Source: [Mycobacterium] fortunisiensis (GTDB lineage Bacteria > Actinomycetota > Actinomycetes > Mycobacteriales > Mycobacteriaceae). From it: a stretch of 64,000 nucleotides of DNA. Below, one piece after another: positions 31,021 through 39,495 of the stretch. The translations under genes and the position numbers were made by a program. Numbering within the stretch: position 1 is the first letter of the stretch; each line of letters begins with the position of its first letter. Below the pieces are notes generated by a model, which was not told the origin of the DNA, did not search any database, and was given only the letters and a program-made list of their open reading frames with translations. The DNA is taken from the NCBI RefSeq assembly GCF_019050325.1, contig NZ_VOMB01000016.1, positions 644,834-708,833 of the forward strand, written 5' to 3'.

Positions 31021-34000
31021 CTACACCCCATCGGGCAGCGGTTCGCGCTGCAGGCTGGGCCGTGTCGTTGCGATCAACTCGACGATCGCGGAGATGTAGG
31101 GCTCACGCACGATCGAATGGTGATCGCACGGCAGGGTCTCGATGATCAACTCACCGGTGAGGATGTAGGGCCACAACCGGGGGTCATCCCGGTTGAGATG
31201 GCTCAGCAGCAACAGTGCGCGCCCCGACCACGGCCGGGGCCGGTGCATCAATCCGACGCGCACCCCCACCTCTTCGAGCGCCTGCGCCTGGCGCTGCCCG
31301 GTCTGGTGGACCAGGCCGGCCAGCGGCAACATCAACCGCCGGCGCCACAGTTCGCGCCGGGTGAGGCGATCGTTCTGGTCGAGGGTCAGGACCGCGTTGG
31401 GCACCTCCTGGCGGGCCGCGCGGACTGCCCCGGGCGACAGGAACGGATCCAAAAGCACCACCAGCTCCACGGTTTCGCCGGCCGCCTCGAGCAGATGCGC
31501 GACCTCCAAGGCGATGTAACCGCCCAACGAGTGGCCGACGAGTGTGTACGGCCCGTGCGGTTGCAGCCGGGTCAGGTCGGACAGATGGCGACGGGCGGCG
31601 CGGCCGATGCTCCAATCGGGCACCCCGCGGTTCTCCAGACCGTTCGGGATGAACGCGTACACAGCGGTGTCGGGGCCGGTGCTGTCCGCCAGTGGTACGA
31701 AGGTGAGCGCCGATGCGCCCGCGCCGGTGAAACACAACAGGGGATTGGGATGTGGTTCACCACTGGCGTTTTCGGGCACCGGACGGATCGGCACGGTGGT
31801 GGGGGCCAGCCGTTGCCGATGCACCGGGACCCGGGAGTCGATCCGGTCGGACAACGTGGCGGCGAACTGCGCCACCGTGGGTGCGCTGGCCAGGTCGGCG
31901 TGCGACAGGCGCACACCGTGCAGGTCGCTGATCCGTGCCAGCATCTGGGTGACGGTCAGTGAATCTCCGCCCAGCGCATAGAAACTCTCGGTGCGGCCGA
32001 CTTCCTTGAGCTGGAGTACTTCGGTCCACACCTCGGCGATCATCGATTCCAGCCCGCTGCGGGGCGGTGTGCCGGTCGCCCGGCTGGGCGGGGGAAGGGC
32101 CTGACGATCCACTTTCCCGCGTTCGGTGCGGGGCAGGTCGGGCAGGATCACGATGTGTGCCGGCACCATCCATGGCGGTAGGTCGCGGTGCAGGCGGGTG
32201 CGCAGATCGGCCACCGACGGCGCCCGGCTGTCCGGTGAGGGCGCCAGGTAGGCGATGAGTTCCCTTGGGCTCGCCTCGTTCTCGCTCGGCGATGGGGCGG
32301 CCAGGACCGTGGCCTCGCGGACCTCCGGGTAGCGCAGCAGGGCTGCTTCGATCTCGGCCGGTTCGACCAGATAACCGCGGATCTTGACCGCCGCGTCGGC
32401 CCGCCCGACCAGGATCAGGTTGCCGGCGTTGTCCCATCTGGCGATATCGCTGCCCCGGAATGTGCGAGTGCCATCGGCGTCGGCGACGAAGTGGCTGTCC
32501 GCTGCGTTGGGATCGAGGTATCCGAGCGCCAGGTAGCGCGAGGATATCGACATCGACCCGTCGGTGTCGATGTGGATCTTCTTGTGCGGTGAGGCAATTC
32601 CGGCGGGTATCACGCCGTCGGGGATCTCGGCGCCGGGAGCGATGTCGTAGGTGGCGATGGAGCTGGCCTCCGAGGAGCCGACCCAGTTGACGAAAACCGC
32701 GTTGGGCGCGAGCATCCGCGCGCGGTGTGCGTGACGCGAGTGGGCTGCCTCACCGGTGGTGATGATGCGGTCGAGTCGTGGCAACTGGTCACCATGGGCG
32801 GCGGTGCACAACGCTTCGAGGAACGCCGGTGTCGAGACCAGCACCTGTGCACCGGTGTCGCCGATCCGCTCGAAGGCCTCACGTGGACTTTCGGCGCGCG
32901 GGTCCACGGCGATCACCTCGGCCCCGTTGAGCAGGGAACCGGTGAGCACATTGAGGCCCGCGCCGAAGCTGATCGGCATACACAGTGCCACGCGGCGTCC
33001 GGTGTCGATACCGAACCGGTCGTGCATGAGCTGAGCGTCGCAGAGCCACATGCCGTTTCCGTGTTTGACGGCCTTCGGCGTGCCTGCCGAACCCGAGGTG
33101 AACTGAATGCTGGTGATGTCGTCGACACCGGACTTGCGGATCGCGGTGAGCGGACCCGTTGCGGCGGCGGGGATCTCGGTGCTGTGCACCTGACAACTCG
33201 GAGCCAGGGTTTGGGTGAGTTCGCCGGTCGGGTTGTCGGTGAGCAGAGTGTCGGCCGTCCAGCCGTGCTCGTCCAGGATGTCGACGATCGTCTGCACCCG
33301 GTTGATGGGCAGGCCCGGATCCAGCGCGACCAGTACGGAATCCGAGGCGAACACGCCGAGCACCGCGGCGACCGTACCCGGTGAGATGCCCGAGGACACC
33401 AGGATGACCCGCGCCCGGCCGTCCGCTGCGAACGACGGCACCCAGTGCGCGGCCGCGGCCGCGAGTTCGCCGTAGCTGATGTCTCCGGCCGCGGTGTGCA
33501 CCGCGGTGCGGTCCTGCCGTGCCGCGGCGGTCAGGCTGAACTGCTCGACCACGGAGGTGAATTCGAGCGGCCGCTCGGTGGGCGCGGGTGGGGGCGTTGC
33601 CGGCCGGTCTTCTGCGGCGGGAGGGGGAACCGCGTCAAGCGCGCGACGGACGTGCCGGATGGTGGGACCGATGATGATCAAGGTGCAGACAATCTCCGTG
33701 GCAAGGTAGCTGTATCCCACCGCGTCGATACCCCAGATGGGCGTGCTGACGGCGATGCCGCCGACGATCAGGCACCCGGCGAGCAGTTGAACCGTGACTG
33801 CCAGTTTGAGCTTGCGCTGGAGTCGCGACATCGCCACATAAATCGTCGTCAGTGCCAGGAAGGGCAGGGTGAGTGCCATCAACCGGATGAGATGGGTTCC
33901 CTGGGCGGCATATTCGGATCCCATGATGCCGAGTACGAGCGGCGCGGTCAGCAGCAGCCCGATGCATCCGGCCACCGCCGCACCGCCGCACATGATGGTG

Positions 34001-34902
34001 AAGCGCAGCGTGCACGCACGCAGATCGGCACCGGGTGCCGATGCGGTGGCGATGAACGGTGCCGCGGTGGCGTTCAGCAGTACACCGATGGTGTTGACCA
34101 CCAGCCAACACATCGAGAAGTACGCGTTCATCTCGGTGCCGAGCCGAGCCACGATGATGAGCGGGACCAACAGTGGTACCACCATGCCGACCGCGTTGAT
34201 GGCGTACGAGCTGACGAAGAAGTGGACCAGTTCGCCCCGGGGCGGCAGGTCGGCTTCGCCCGCACGACGGCGGCTGACCGGCCGGATCACCCGGATACTC
34301 ACTGCCGCAGCGATCATCGCGGCAGGCAACACCCAGGCCCACACGATCGCCGAGCCCGTCGCCAGCGGGATGAACGCGCCGACGGCGAGGAGCTTGGCGG
34401 TGGATTGGCCGATGTTCTTCGCGGCGATCGTCCTCGTCCGACCCAAACCGATGAGGATCTGGTCCTGCACGGCGAACACCGCCAGGATCATCACGAAGAT
34501 GGGGAACAGCAAGGTTTCGACAGCGCCGGTGAACAAGTGGGTGCGTGGGCCGAAGACCACGAACACCGCGCCGAAGACCAGCGCCGCCAGGAGCACCACG
34601 CCGAGACCTGATCGGACATAACGTCTGGTGTCCGACCCGGCGACGGGTAAGAACCGCTCGTAGAGGCTGCCGAGGCTGAGTGTGGACAGGATGGCGATCA
34701 GGGTGGCCGAGGAGATGATCGCCGATGCCCGGCCCACCTCGGCGGTGCTGTATCCCCGCGCGGCCAGCGTCCAGAAGACGAATCCCAGCGCCCCGGTCGC
34801 CGCGCCGGAGGTCATCACCGCGAAGATGTCGATGCCCAGGGCGCGTCCGCGCAGCCAGGACCGCCCGCCGAGCGCCCGCTGGACGCCCCGATTACCGATC
34901 AT
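31021..34902 (-). CDS. Fusion of Wzx/MATE-like flippase with NRPS-like adenylation-carrier-thioesterase module
   Basis: 1293 residues. 1-425: about twelve membrane segments in the pattern of polysaccharide/MATE-type flippases. 425-447: Pro/Ala linker. 450-940: adenylation domain with core A3 FTSGSAGTPKAVKHG (601-615), A5 NWVGSSEAS (739-747), A7 FRGSDIARWD (815-824), A8 GRADAAVKIRGYLVEP (833-848) and the A10 Lys930 in RGKVDR. 950-1018: carrier domain with phosphopantetheine Ser981 in LGGDS. 1050-1285: type I thioesterase with GHSLGG (Ser1125), Asp1152 and His1261/1262. There is no condensation domain in this protein or beside it. It lies 20 bp behind the GriH-like gene as the last gene of the iron-box unit. 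The fusion suggests that an aryl acid is activated, loaded and passed on at the membrane face of a transporter. Substrate specificity is not readable by eye. Confidence 0.85.
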   Translation of the reverse strand: MIGNRGVQRALGGRSWLRGRALGIDIFAVMTSGAATGALGFVFWTLAARGYSTAEVGRASAIISSATLIAILSTLSLGSLYERFLPVAGSDTRRYVRSGLGVVLLAALVFGAVFVVFGPRTHLFTGAVETLLFPIFVMILAVFAVQDQILIGLGRTRTIAAKNIGQSTAKLLAVGAFIPLATGSAIVWAWVLPAAMIAAAVSIRVIRPVSRRRAGEADLPPRGELVHFFVSSYAINAVGMVVPLLVPLIIVARLGTEMNAYFSMCWLVVNTIGVLLNATAAPFIATASAPGADLRACTLRFTIMCGGAAVAGCIGLLLTAPLVLGIMGSEYAAQGTHLIRLMALTLPFLALTTIYVAMSRLQRKLKLAVTVQLLAGCLIVGGIAVSTPIWGIDAVGYSYLATEIVCTLIIIGPTIRHVRRALDAVPPPAAEDRPATPPPAPTERPLEFTSVVEQFSLTAAARQDRTAVHTAAGDISYGELAAAAAHWVPSFAADGRARVILVSSGISPGTVAAVLGVFASDSVLVALDPGLPINRVQTIVDILDEHGWTADTLLTDNPTGELTQTLAPSCQVHSTEIPAAATGPLTAIRKSGVDDITSIQFTSGSAGTPKAVKHGNGMWLCDAQLMHDRFGIDTGRRVALCMPISFGAGLNVLTGSLLNGAEVIAVDPRAESPREAFERIGDTGAQVLVSTPAFLEALCTAAHGDQLPRLDRIITTGEAAHSRHAHRARMLAPNAVFVNWVGSSEASSIATYDIAPGAEIPDGVIPAGIASPHKKIHIDTDGSMSISSRYLALGYLDPNAADSHFVADADGTRTFRGSDIARWDNAGNLILVGRADAAVKIRGYLVEPAEIEAALLRYPEVREATVLAAPSPSENEASPRELIAYLAPSPDSRAPSVADLRTRLHRDLPPWMVPAHIVILPDLPRTERGKVDRQALPPPSRATGTPPRSGLESMIAEVWTEVLQLKEVGRTESFYALGGDSLTVTQMLARISDLHGVRLSHADLASAPTVAQFAATLSDRIDSRVPVHRQRLAPTTVPIRPVPENASGEPHPNPLLCFTGAGASALTFVPLADSTGPDTAVYAFIPNGLENRGVPDWSIGRAARRHLSDLTRLQPHGPYTLVGHSLGGYIALEVAHLLEAAGETVELVVLLDPFLSPGAVRAARQEVPNAVLTLDQNDRLTRRELWRRRLMLPLAGLVHQTGQRQAQALEEVGVRVGLMHRPRPWSGRALLLLSHLNRDDPRLWPYILTGELIIETLPCDHHSIVREPYISAIVELIATTRPSLQREPLPDGV

Positions 34903-34922
34903 GGCAGCAGTGCCGTCGTGCT

Positions 34923-36095
34923 TCAGCGTTCGTCACAGAACTCGGTGATGGGCAGCCCGACGTGACGCGACTCGACCGGAACGCAGCCGAGCAGGCGGTC
35001 ACCGGCCTTGAGTTCGGTGACGTTGTTGACGGTTCCGCCCGGTCCGAGCAACCGGACATGCCAGTCGTCCTGGGTGATCACGTTGACGGTGGCGCCGTTC
35101 GGCGCCGTCGCGGTGATGGACAACAGCGGCCGTCGCTCGATCTTCACCCGGCCGATGCGCACCTCGCGTGCGGTGCCGTCACTGCGAACGGCCAGGATCG
35201 GCTGGCCGGCCCGCAGCTCGGAAACATACCGGGTGCGGTTGTCGGGGACGAGGACGTAGGAGTGCACCGCACCGGCATTCCACCGGAAGGGGCGGGTGGG
35301 CATGTACGGCAGCGGGTGGGTTTCGCTGCAGGACAGGAACATCCCACTGGCGAACGATCCGATGAGGCAGCCTTCGTCGGTCTCCAGCAGGGAACAGGTG
35401 TCGATGCAGGCCCGATCGCCCATACCGATGTGCTCCACCCCGGTCACGGTGAGCTCCACGAGGGAAACCGGTTCATCGCGGTGGGCCACGACCCGGGCCA
35501 GGGTGACGACGTCGTCGGCACTCGACGGACTCAGGAGCAGACCGTCCGAACCGTGTTCGAGGACGAGTTTGACGATCTCGGCGTCGGTGATGTCGTTGAC
35601 GACGGTGATGGTGCGGCCCCCGGAGTTCTCGGCGGCAGCGATCACGATCTCCAGCGGGATCTTGGTGGGATCGGTGAATGTCAGCACCGTCCACGGGACG
35701 GCACGCACCGCATCACACGCGTGATGCAGTGTGCGGGCATCGGATACGACCAGCTGTGTGCCCCACTCCGTCGAGACGGCCGGCGGTGTCGCTGCGCTGG
35801 CGGCGGCATCGATCAAGATCACGTCGACGGTGTGTTCGGTGACCTCGTCGGTGGCCGTATCGGCCCCGATCGCCAGCACACGTCGGATGGTGGGCGGCAG
35901 ATCGCTGAGCAACATCAGGTCGTCGGAGACGATCCCGTCGATCCTCTGGTGGATGGCGGCCTGCATCACGGCATCGCGCAGGTCGTCGTCGAGGCCTCGT
36001 ACGTCGATCCAGGCGAAGTGCTCTTCGCGCCGGCTCACACCGGTATCGGCCACCGGCGTGATGCTGTCAGTGACGATGTCGGAAACGTCAGTCAT
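34923..36095 (-). CDS. 3-dehydroquinate synthase II family cyclase, GriH-like
   Basis: 390 residues from ATG 36095, with AAGGACA upstream; a longer reading from 36143 exists. Clear DHQ synthase II family (archaeal AroB'): DPTKIPLE near 158-165, then VEHIGMGDRACIDTCSLL, GCLIGSFASGMFL and PYMPTRPFRWNAGAVHSYV. Two reactions are known: archaeal oxidative cyclisation to dehydroquinate, and in actinomycetes (GriH) cyclisation of the C7 aldol product to 3-amino-4-hydroxybenzoate. Paired with a GriI-type aldolase and a hydroxybenzoate hydroxylase in a bacterium that should own a normal aroB, the second reaction is the likelier one. Confidence 0.88.
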   Translation of the reverse strand: MTDVSDIVTDSITPVADTGVSRREEHFAWIDVRGLDDDLRDAVMQAAIHQRIDGIVSDDLMLLSDLPPTIRRVLAIGADTATDEVTEHTVDVILIDAAASAATPPAVSTEWGTQLVVSDARTLHHACDAVRAVPWTVLTFTDPTKIPLEIVIAAAENSGGRTITVVNDITDAEIVKLVLEHGSDGLLLSPSSADDVVTLARVVAHRDEPVSLVELTVTGVEHIGMGDRACIDTCSLLETDEGCLIGSFASGMFLSCSETHPLPYMPTRPFRWNAGAVHSYVLVPDNRTRYVSELRAGQPILAVRSDGTAREVRIGRVKIERRPLLSITATAPNGATVNVITQDDWHVRLLGPGGTVNNVTELKAGDRLLGCVPVESRHVGLPITEFCDER

Positions 36096-36129
36096 TGTTG
36101 TCCTTGGGGGAGAGGGAATGTCAGGTTTT

Positions 36130-36966
36130 TCAGGCGGATTCAAGCGTGGTGGTCAGGCTTCGTGACGCCGAACCACGGTCGTGGAGCCGGCGCGAGAGCT
36201 CGGCGGCGACGCGCTGTGGATCATCGGCATCGAAGATCAATCGCCCGAAGCTGAGGCCCGACACCGCGGTCTCGGCGACCTCTGTGCCGAACGCGATGGC
36301 GGTGTCGTCGCTGCCGCCGGCCGGTCCGCCGGCCACGAGCACCGGCAGCGGGCAGGATTCCACCACCTCGTTCATGGCGTTGGGGCTACCGGCGTAGTCG
36401 AGCTTGACGATGTCGGCGCCCAGGTCGGTGGCGATCGCCGCCAGATGTGAGAGTGTGTCGACGAGTTCGGTGCGGGAGCCGGTTTCCGGACCGCGGGCGT
36501 ACATCATGGCAAGCAGGGGAACGCCCAGCACGTCGCACGCCGATGCCACCGCGCCCAGGTCGTTCAATTGCGCTGCCTCGGTAGGGGATCCGACGTTCAC
36601 GTGCACGCTGACGGCATCAGCGCCCAGGCGCAGGCACTCCTCGACCGAGCCGACGAGGACCTTGCCGGTGCGGTCGAGGGCGAGATCGGTGCCGGCCGAC
36701 AGGTGAATGATCAGCCCCATCTCGGTGAAGTGCGTGGGGTTGATCGACCGGGCGCGCCCCTTGTGCACCACGATCGCATCGGCGCCAGCTGCGGCCAGCA
36801 GCGCGGCCGTGCGGTCAGCATGGTCGGCTTTGCCCAGGGGGCCGATGGTCACCGAGTGGTCCATGGGCACCACGAAGGCTCGGCCAGAGTGCGGATTGAA
36901 GATGCGGGACAGCCGGATTCGCTTGCCCGTATCGCCCCGCCGGCGCCAAGCGCGGTTCTCGAACAT
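36130..36966 (-). CDS. DhnA-family class I aldolase, GriI/ADH-synthase-like
   Basis: 278 residues from ATG 36966, with GGAGAG 3 bases upstream; a TTG 15 bases further out is less likely. (beta/alpha)8 class I aldolase: VVPMDHSVTIGP (Asp36), MMYARGP (Tyr156) and the Schiff-base Lys188 in DIVKLDYAG. Family members are archaeal ADH synthase and GriI, which joins aspartate semialdehyde to dihydroxyacetone phosphate as the first step to 3-amino-4-hydroxybenzoate. An IdeR-like box lies 31 bp upstream of the start. The next gene (GriH-like) follows after 34 bp. Confidence 0.88.
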   Translation of the reverse strand: MFENRAWRRRGDTGKRIRLSRIFNPHSGRAFVVPMDHSVTIGPLGKADHADRTAALLAAAGADAIVVHKGRARSINPTHFTEMGLIIHLSAGTDLALDRTGKVLVGSVEECLRLGADAVSVHVNVGSPTEAAQLNDLGAVASACDVLGVPLLAMMYARGPETGSRTELVDTLSHLAAIATDLGADIVKLDYAGSPNAMNEVVESCPLPVLVAGGPAGGSDDTAIAFGTEVAETAVSGLSFGRLIFDADDPQRVAAELSRRLHDRGSASRSLTTTLESA

Positions 36967-36996
36967 GCACTCTCCGATCAAGGAATCGCCTATGAA

Positions 36997-37015
36997 TTAG
37001 GCAAGGTTAGCCTAA
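36997..37015. promoter_or_regulatory. Candidate IdeR (iron) box upstream of the aldolase gene
   Basis: TTAGGCAAGGTTAGCCTAA, 15 of 19 positions of the IdeR consensus with perfect outer TTAGGC/GCCTAA arms. Situated between the PobA-like stop (37057) and the aldolase start (36966), it would repress an internal promoter for aldolase, cyclase and flippase-NRPS fusion when iron is plentiful. Confidence 0.8.
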
Positions 37016-37056
37016 TAGGAACCTGAGAAGTGGCCTACGTTGGGCCGGTTGTCCCG

Positions 37057-38247
37057 TCAGTGAAAATTCCACGGGGTGGGGAACGGCAATCCGAAGTACA
37101 CCTCGCTCATCGCATCCTGTTCGGCTTCCGAGGTGACCCAGCGCTGGAGCTGCGCCCGGCGCAACTCATAGTCAAAAGGGTTGTCGCTGAGCTGATGCAG
37201 GGCAGCGGTGAGCTTGGTCGAGAACGCTTGTGCCTGCCAGACCCGCGGCAGCGCGGTGGTGCTGTAGCGCTCCAGGAAATCGGTCCGGCCACTGCGATAG
37301 AACCCGCCGAGTGCATGCGAAAGGACGCAGGCGTCCGACAACGCGAGGTTCAACCCTTTCGCGCCGGTGGGTGGGACGATGTGCGCCGCATCGCCGAGCA
37401 GGAACAACGAGCCGTATTGCATCGGCTGGATGACCTCACTGCGAAGATGGGCCAGACTACGATCGAAGATCTCCCCGGTCTCCAGCGCCGGATGATCGTC
37501 GGATTCACTGCGGCGCAGCAGTTCTTTCCAGATTCGCTCGTCCGACCACTCCCTGAGGTCCGTGTCCGCCGGCACCTGAAGATATTGCCGGGTGATGTTC
37601 GGCCCGCGCATGCTGTGCAACGAAAGCCCGTCGGGGTGTGCGCAATACATCCCCTCGGCGGTCACCGGCGCGGTGCGGGCCAGGATGCCGAGCCACGCCA
37701 TCGGGTAGCTGTGCGCATACCGGGTGACGGCGCCGGCCGGCGCCAGGGTGCGGCAGACGCCCTGGCTACCGTCGCATCCGGCGACGAAGTCGGCGTTCAC
37801 CTCAAAAGTTTGCTGATCGACGGAATAGGTCACCGTGGGCCGATCGGTGTCGATGCCCGACACGGCGACGTCCTCGGCGCTGAACACCAGCGGCCGTCCG
37901 GTCGCGATGCGCGCCTCGATGAGGTCGTGGACGACCTCGGACTGACCATAGACATAACTGTGCCGACCGGACCGGGCGTGCAGATTCAGGTGGTGTGTCT
38001 GCCGGTCGAAGCGAATGTAGAAGCCATCATGAACCATCGCGTTGGCGTGCAGACGGTCGCCCAGGCCAATGTCCGTGAGTAGGTCCACGCTGACCTGTTC
38101 GAGGATCCCGGCCCGCACGCGCTGCTCGACGTAGTCGCGGGAGCGATGCTCGATGACAATGCTGTCGATTCCCTGAAGATGCAGCATATGGGCCAGACTG
38201 AGGCCGGCCGGGCCGGCGCCGATGATGGCAACTTGGCAGCGCAACAC
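37057..38247 (-). CDS. 4-hydroxybenzoate 3-monooxygenase (PobA) family hydroxylase
   Basis: 396 residues from GTG 38247, with GGAAGAG 8 bases upstream. FAD motif GAGPAG (10-15), DG motif near 159-160 and GDAAHIVPPTGAKGLN (285-300). The residues that hold 4-hydroxybenzoate in Pseudomonas PobA are all kept at the same or nearly the same numbers: Arg44, Tyr201, Ser212, Arg214, Arg220, Pro293, and Tyr384 for Tyr385. The substrate should thus be a 4-hydroxybenzoate with a free carboxylate. In this operon the natural candidate is 3-amino-4-hydroxybenzoate, giving 3-amino-4,5-dihydroxybenzoate. Ordinary PobA catabolism to protocatechuate is the alternative, but no pca genes are near. Confidence 0.88.
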   Translation of the reverse strand: MLRCQVAIIGAGPAGLSLAHMLHLQGIDSIVIEHRSRDYVEQRVRAGILEQVSVDLLTDIGLGDRLHANAMVHDGFYIRFDRQTHHLNLHARSGRHSYVYGQSEVVHDLIEARIATGRPLVFSAEDVAVSGIDTDRPTVTYSVDQQTFEVNADFVAGCDGSQGVCRTLAPAGAVTRYAHSYPMAWLGILARTAPVTAEGMYCAHPDGLSLHSMRGPNITRQYLQVPADTDLREWSDERIWKELLRRSESDDHPALETGEIFDRSLAHLRSEVIQPMQYGSLFLLGDAAHIVPPTGAKGLNLALSDACVLSHALGGFYRSGRTDFLERYSTTALPRVWQAQAFSTKLTAALHQLSDNPFDYELRRAQLQRWVTSEAEQDAMSEVYFGLPFPTPWNFH

Positions 38248-38337
38248 GACCCACTCTTCCCGCGGCCGGATGGTGAAGTCGGCGGATTCGCCGGGTCGTT
38301 CGCCAGCAGCGGTTCGAACGCGGACCTAGCTTAGTGG

Positions 38338-38356
38338 TTAGCTAAGGCTTACCTAA
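38338..38356. promoter_or_regulatory. Candidate IdeR (iron) box in the divergent promoter region
   Basis: TTAGCTAAGGCTTACCTAA, 16 of 19 matches to the IdeR consensus, the best in the window; another TTAG half-site lies directly in front (38331). It lies between the divergent PobA-like (starts 38247) and GT2 (starts 38519) genes and could control both. Confidence 0.85.
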
Positions 38357-38384
38357 ATGTGAGGCTGGTCACGTCGAGCGACGT

Positions 38385-38403
38385 ACAGGCAAGCCTAGCC
38401 TAA
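38385..38403. promoter_or_regulatory. Second, weaker IdeR-like box in the divergent region
   Basis: ACAGGCAAGCCTAGCCTAA, 13 of 19 matches, with a good right half (GCCTAA). It lies 28 bp from the stronger box and nearer the GT2 gene, as in tandem iron boxes of mycobactin promoters. Confidence 0.55.
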
Positions 38404-38518
38404 TCATGTACTAGCGTACCGCTGCGAAGGCGGGTTCAATCGAGTCTCGCCAAGGCTGGGTGGGTCGACGCCAGATGCGTTTTGGCCGCCACAGACGCGA
38501 GAAAGCGAACGATCCTTC

Positions 38519-39373
38519 GTGACTGAACTGGCTCCCGACCACGCCTCCGGCCGGTCTCATCTTGGTTTTGCTGGCAGCGACACCGATCGCAACGTTGCAC
38601 CGCAGGTACCCGACGTCGCCGGGCCGCCCGACGGTGGGCGCGCTCGCCCCACGGTGACCGTTGTCATCCCGACCCTCAACGAATCCCGCAATCTGCCCTA
38701 CGTGGCAGAGCGGATGCCGCCGGTCGACCAGATCGTGGTGGTGGACGGCGGTTCGGTGGACGACACCGTCACTGTGGCCCGGACGCTGTGGCCCGAGGCC
38801 ACCGTGTTGCGGCAGAGTCGTTCCGGTAAAGGCAATGCGCTGGCCTGTGGCTTCGAGGTGGCCACCGGGGACATTCTGGTGATGATCGATGCCGACGGTT
38901 CCACCGATCCGGCTGAGATCCCCTTGTTCGTAGACACTTTGATCGAGGGCGCCGACCTCGCCAAGGGCAGCCGGTTCGCCCACGGTGGCGGCAGTGATGA
39001 CATCACGAAGTTCCGCGGGCTCGGCAACTGGGGCTTGAACTGGTTGGTGAACCGGATATTCCGGACCTCGTTCAGCGACTTGTGTTACGGCTACAACGCA
39101 TTCTGGCGTCACGCGCTGGACGTCATCGACCTGCCTGACACCACGTTGACCGGACCGCAATGGGGCGACGGCTTCGAGGTGGAAACGGTGATCAACGTCC
39201 GGATCGCCCGCAGCGGTCTGCTGATCCGCGAGGTCGGCAGTTATGAGGGCAAGCGAATTCACGGCCGCAGCAACCTCAACGCCTTCAGTGATGGTTGGCG
39301 GGTACTGCGCACCATCGACCGCGAGCGGCGCGAACACAAGGCCGTCAAAGCCCGGTTGGCCGCGGGGCGCTGA
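38519..39373 (+). CDS. GT2 glycosyltransferase, polyprenol-phosphate sugar synthase type
   Basis: 284 residues from GTG 38519. GT-A fold with VVIPTLNESRNLPYV (48-62), DGGSVDDT (76-83) and metal motif DADGSTDP (124-131); the later WGDGFEVET and KRIHGRSNLNAF stretches match DPM1/polyprenol-phosphate mannosyl- or glucosyltransferase-like enzymes. The first 40 residues are a disordered extension. No membrane segments. It would transfer a sugar from a nucleotide donor to polyprenol phosphate, feeding the GT-C-like membrane enzyme nearby. Convergent with gene 39496-41652. Confidence 0.85.
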   Translation: MTELAPDHASGRSHLGFAGSDTDRNVAPQVPDVAGPPDGGRARPTVTVVIPTLNESRNLPYVAERMPPVDQIVVVDGGSVDDTVTVARTLWPEATVLRQSRSGKGNALACGFEVATGDILVMIDADGSTDPAEIPLFVDTLIEGADLAKGSRFAHGGGSDDITKFRGLGNWGLNWLVNRIFRTSFSDLCYGYNAFWRHALDVIDLPDTTLTGPQWGDGFEVETVINVRIARSGLLIREVGSYEGKRIHGRSNLNAFSDGWRVLRTIDRERREHKAVKARLAAGR

Positions 39374-39386
39374 AACTCCCTTGCAG

Positions 39387-39405
39387 CACCGCATTTCACG
39401 CGGTG
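39387..39405. terminator. Small hairpin between convergent glycosyltransferase genes
   Basis: CACCGC (39387-39392) pairs with GCGGTG (39400-39405), 7-nt loop, in the 122-bp convergent gap. A weak candidate terminator serving either strand. Confidence 0.4.
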
Positions 39406-39495
39406 AGCTCTCGCCGCGCACGCCGCGCATCGACGGTGGACGTGCAACTCGGATTGACCCGGCGCGCTGACGAACATGGCCTAAACGAACGTGAC

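Noticed and set aside
33445..34611. 388-codon plus-strand frame opposite the flippase domain
   Set aside because: Gln/Arg/Gly/Asp-rich shadow frame; the minus-strand reading gives a regular 12-helix membrane protein continuous with the NRPS module.
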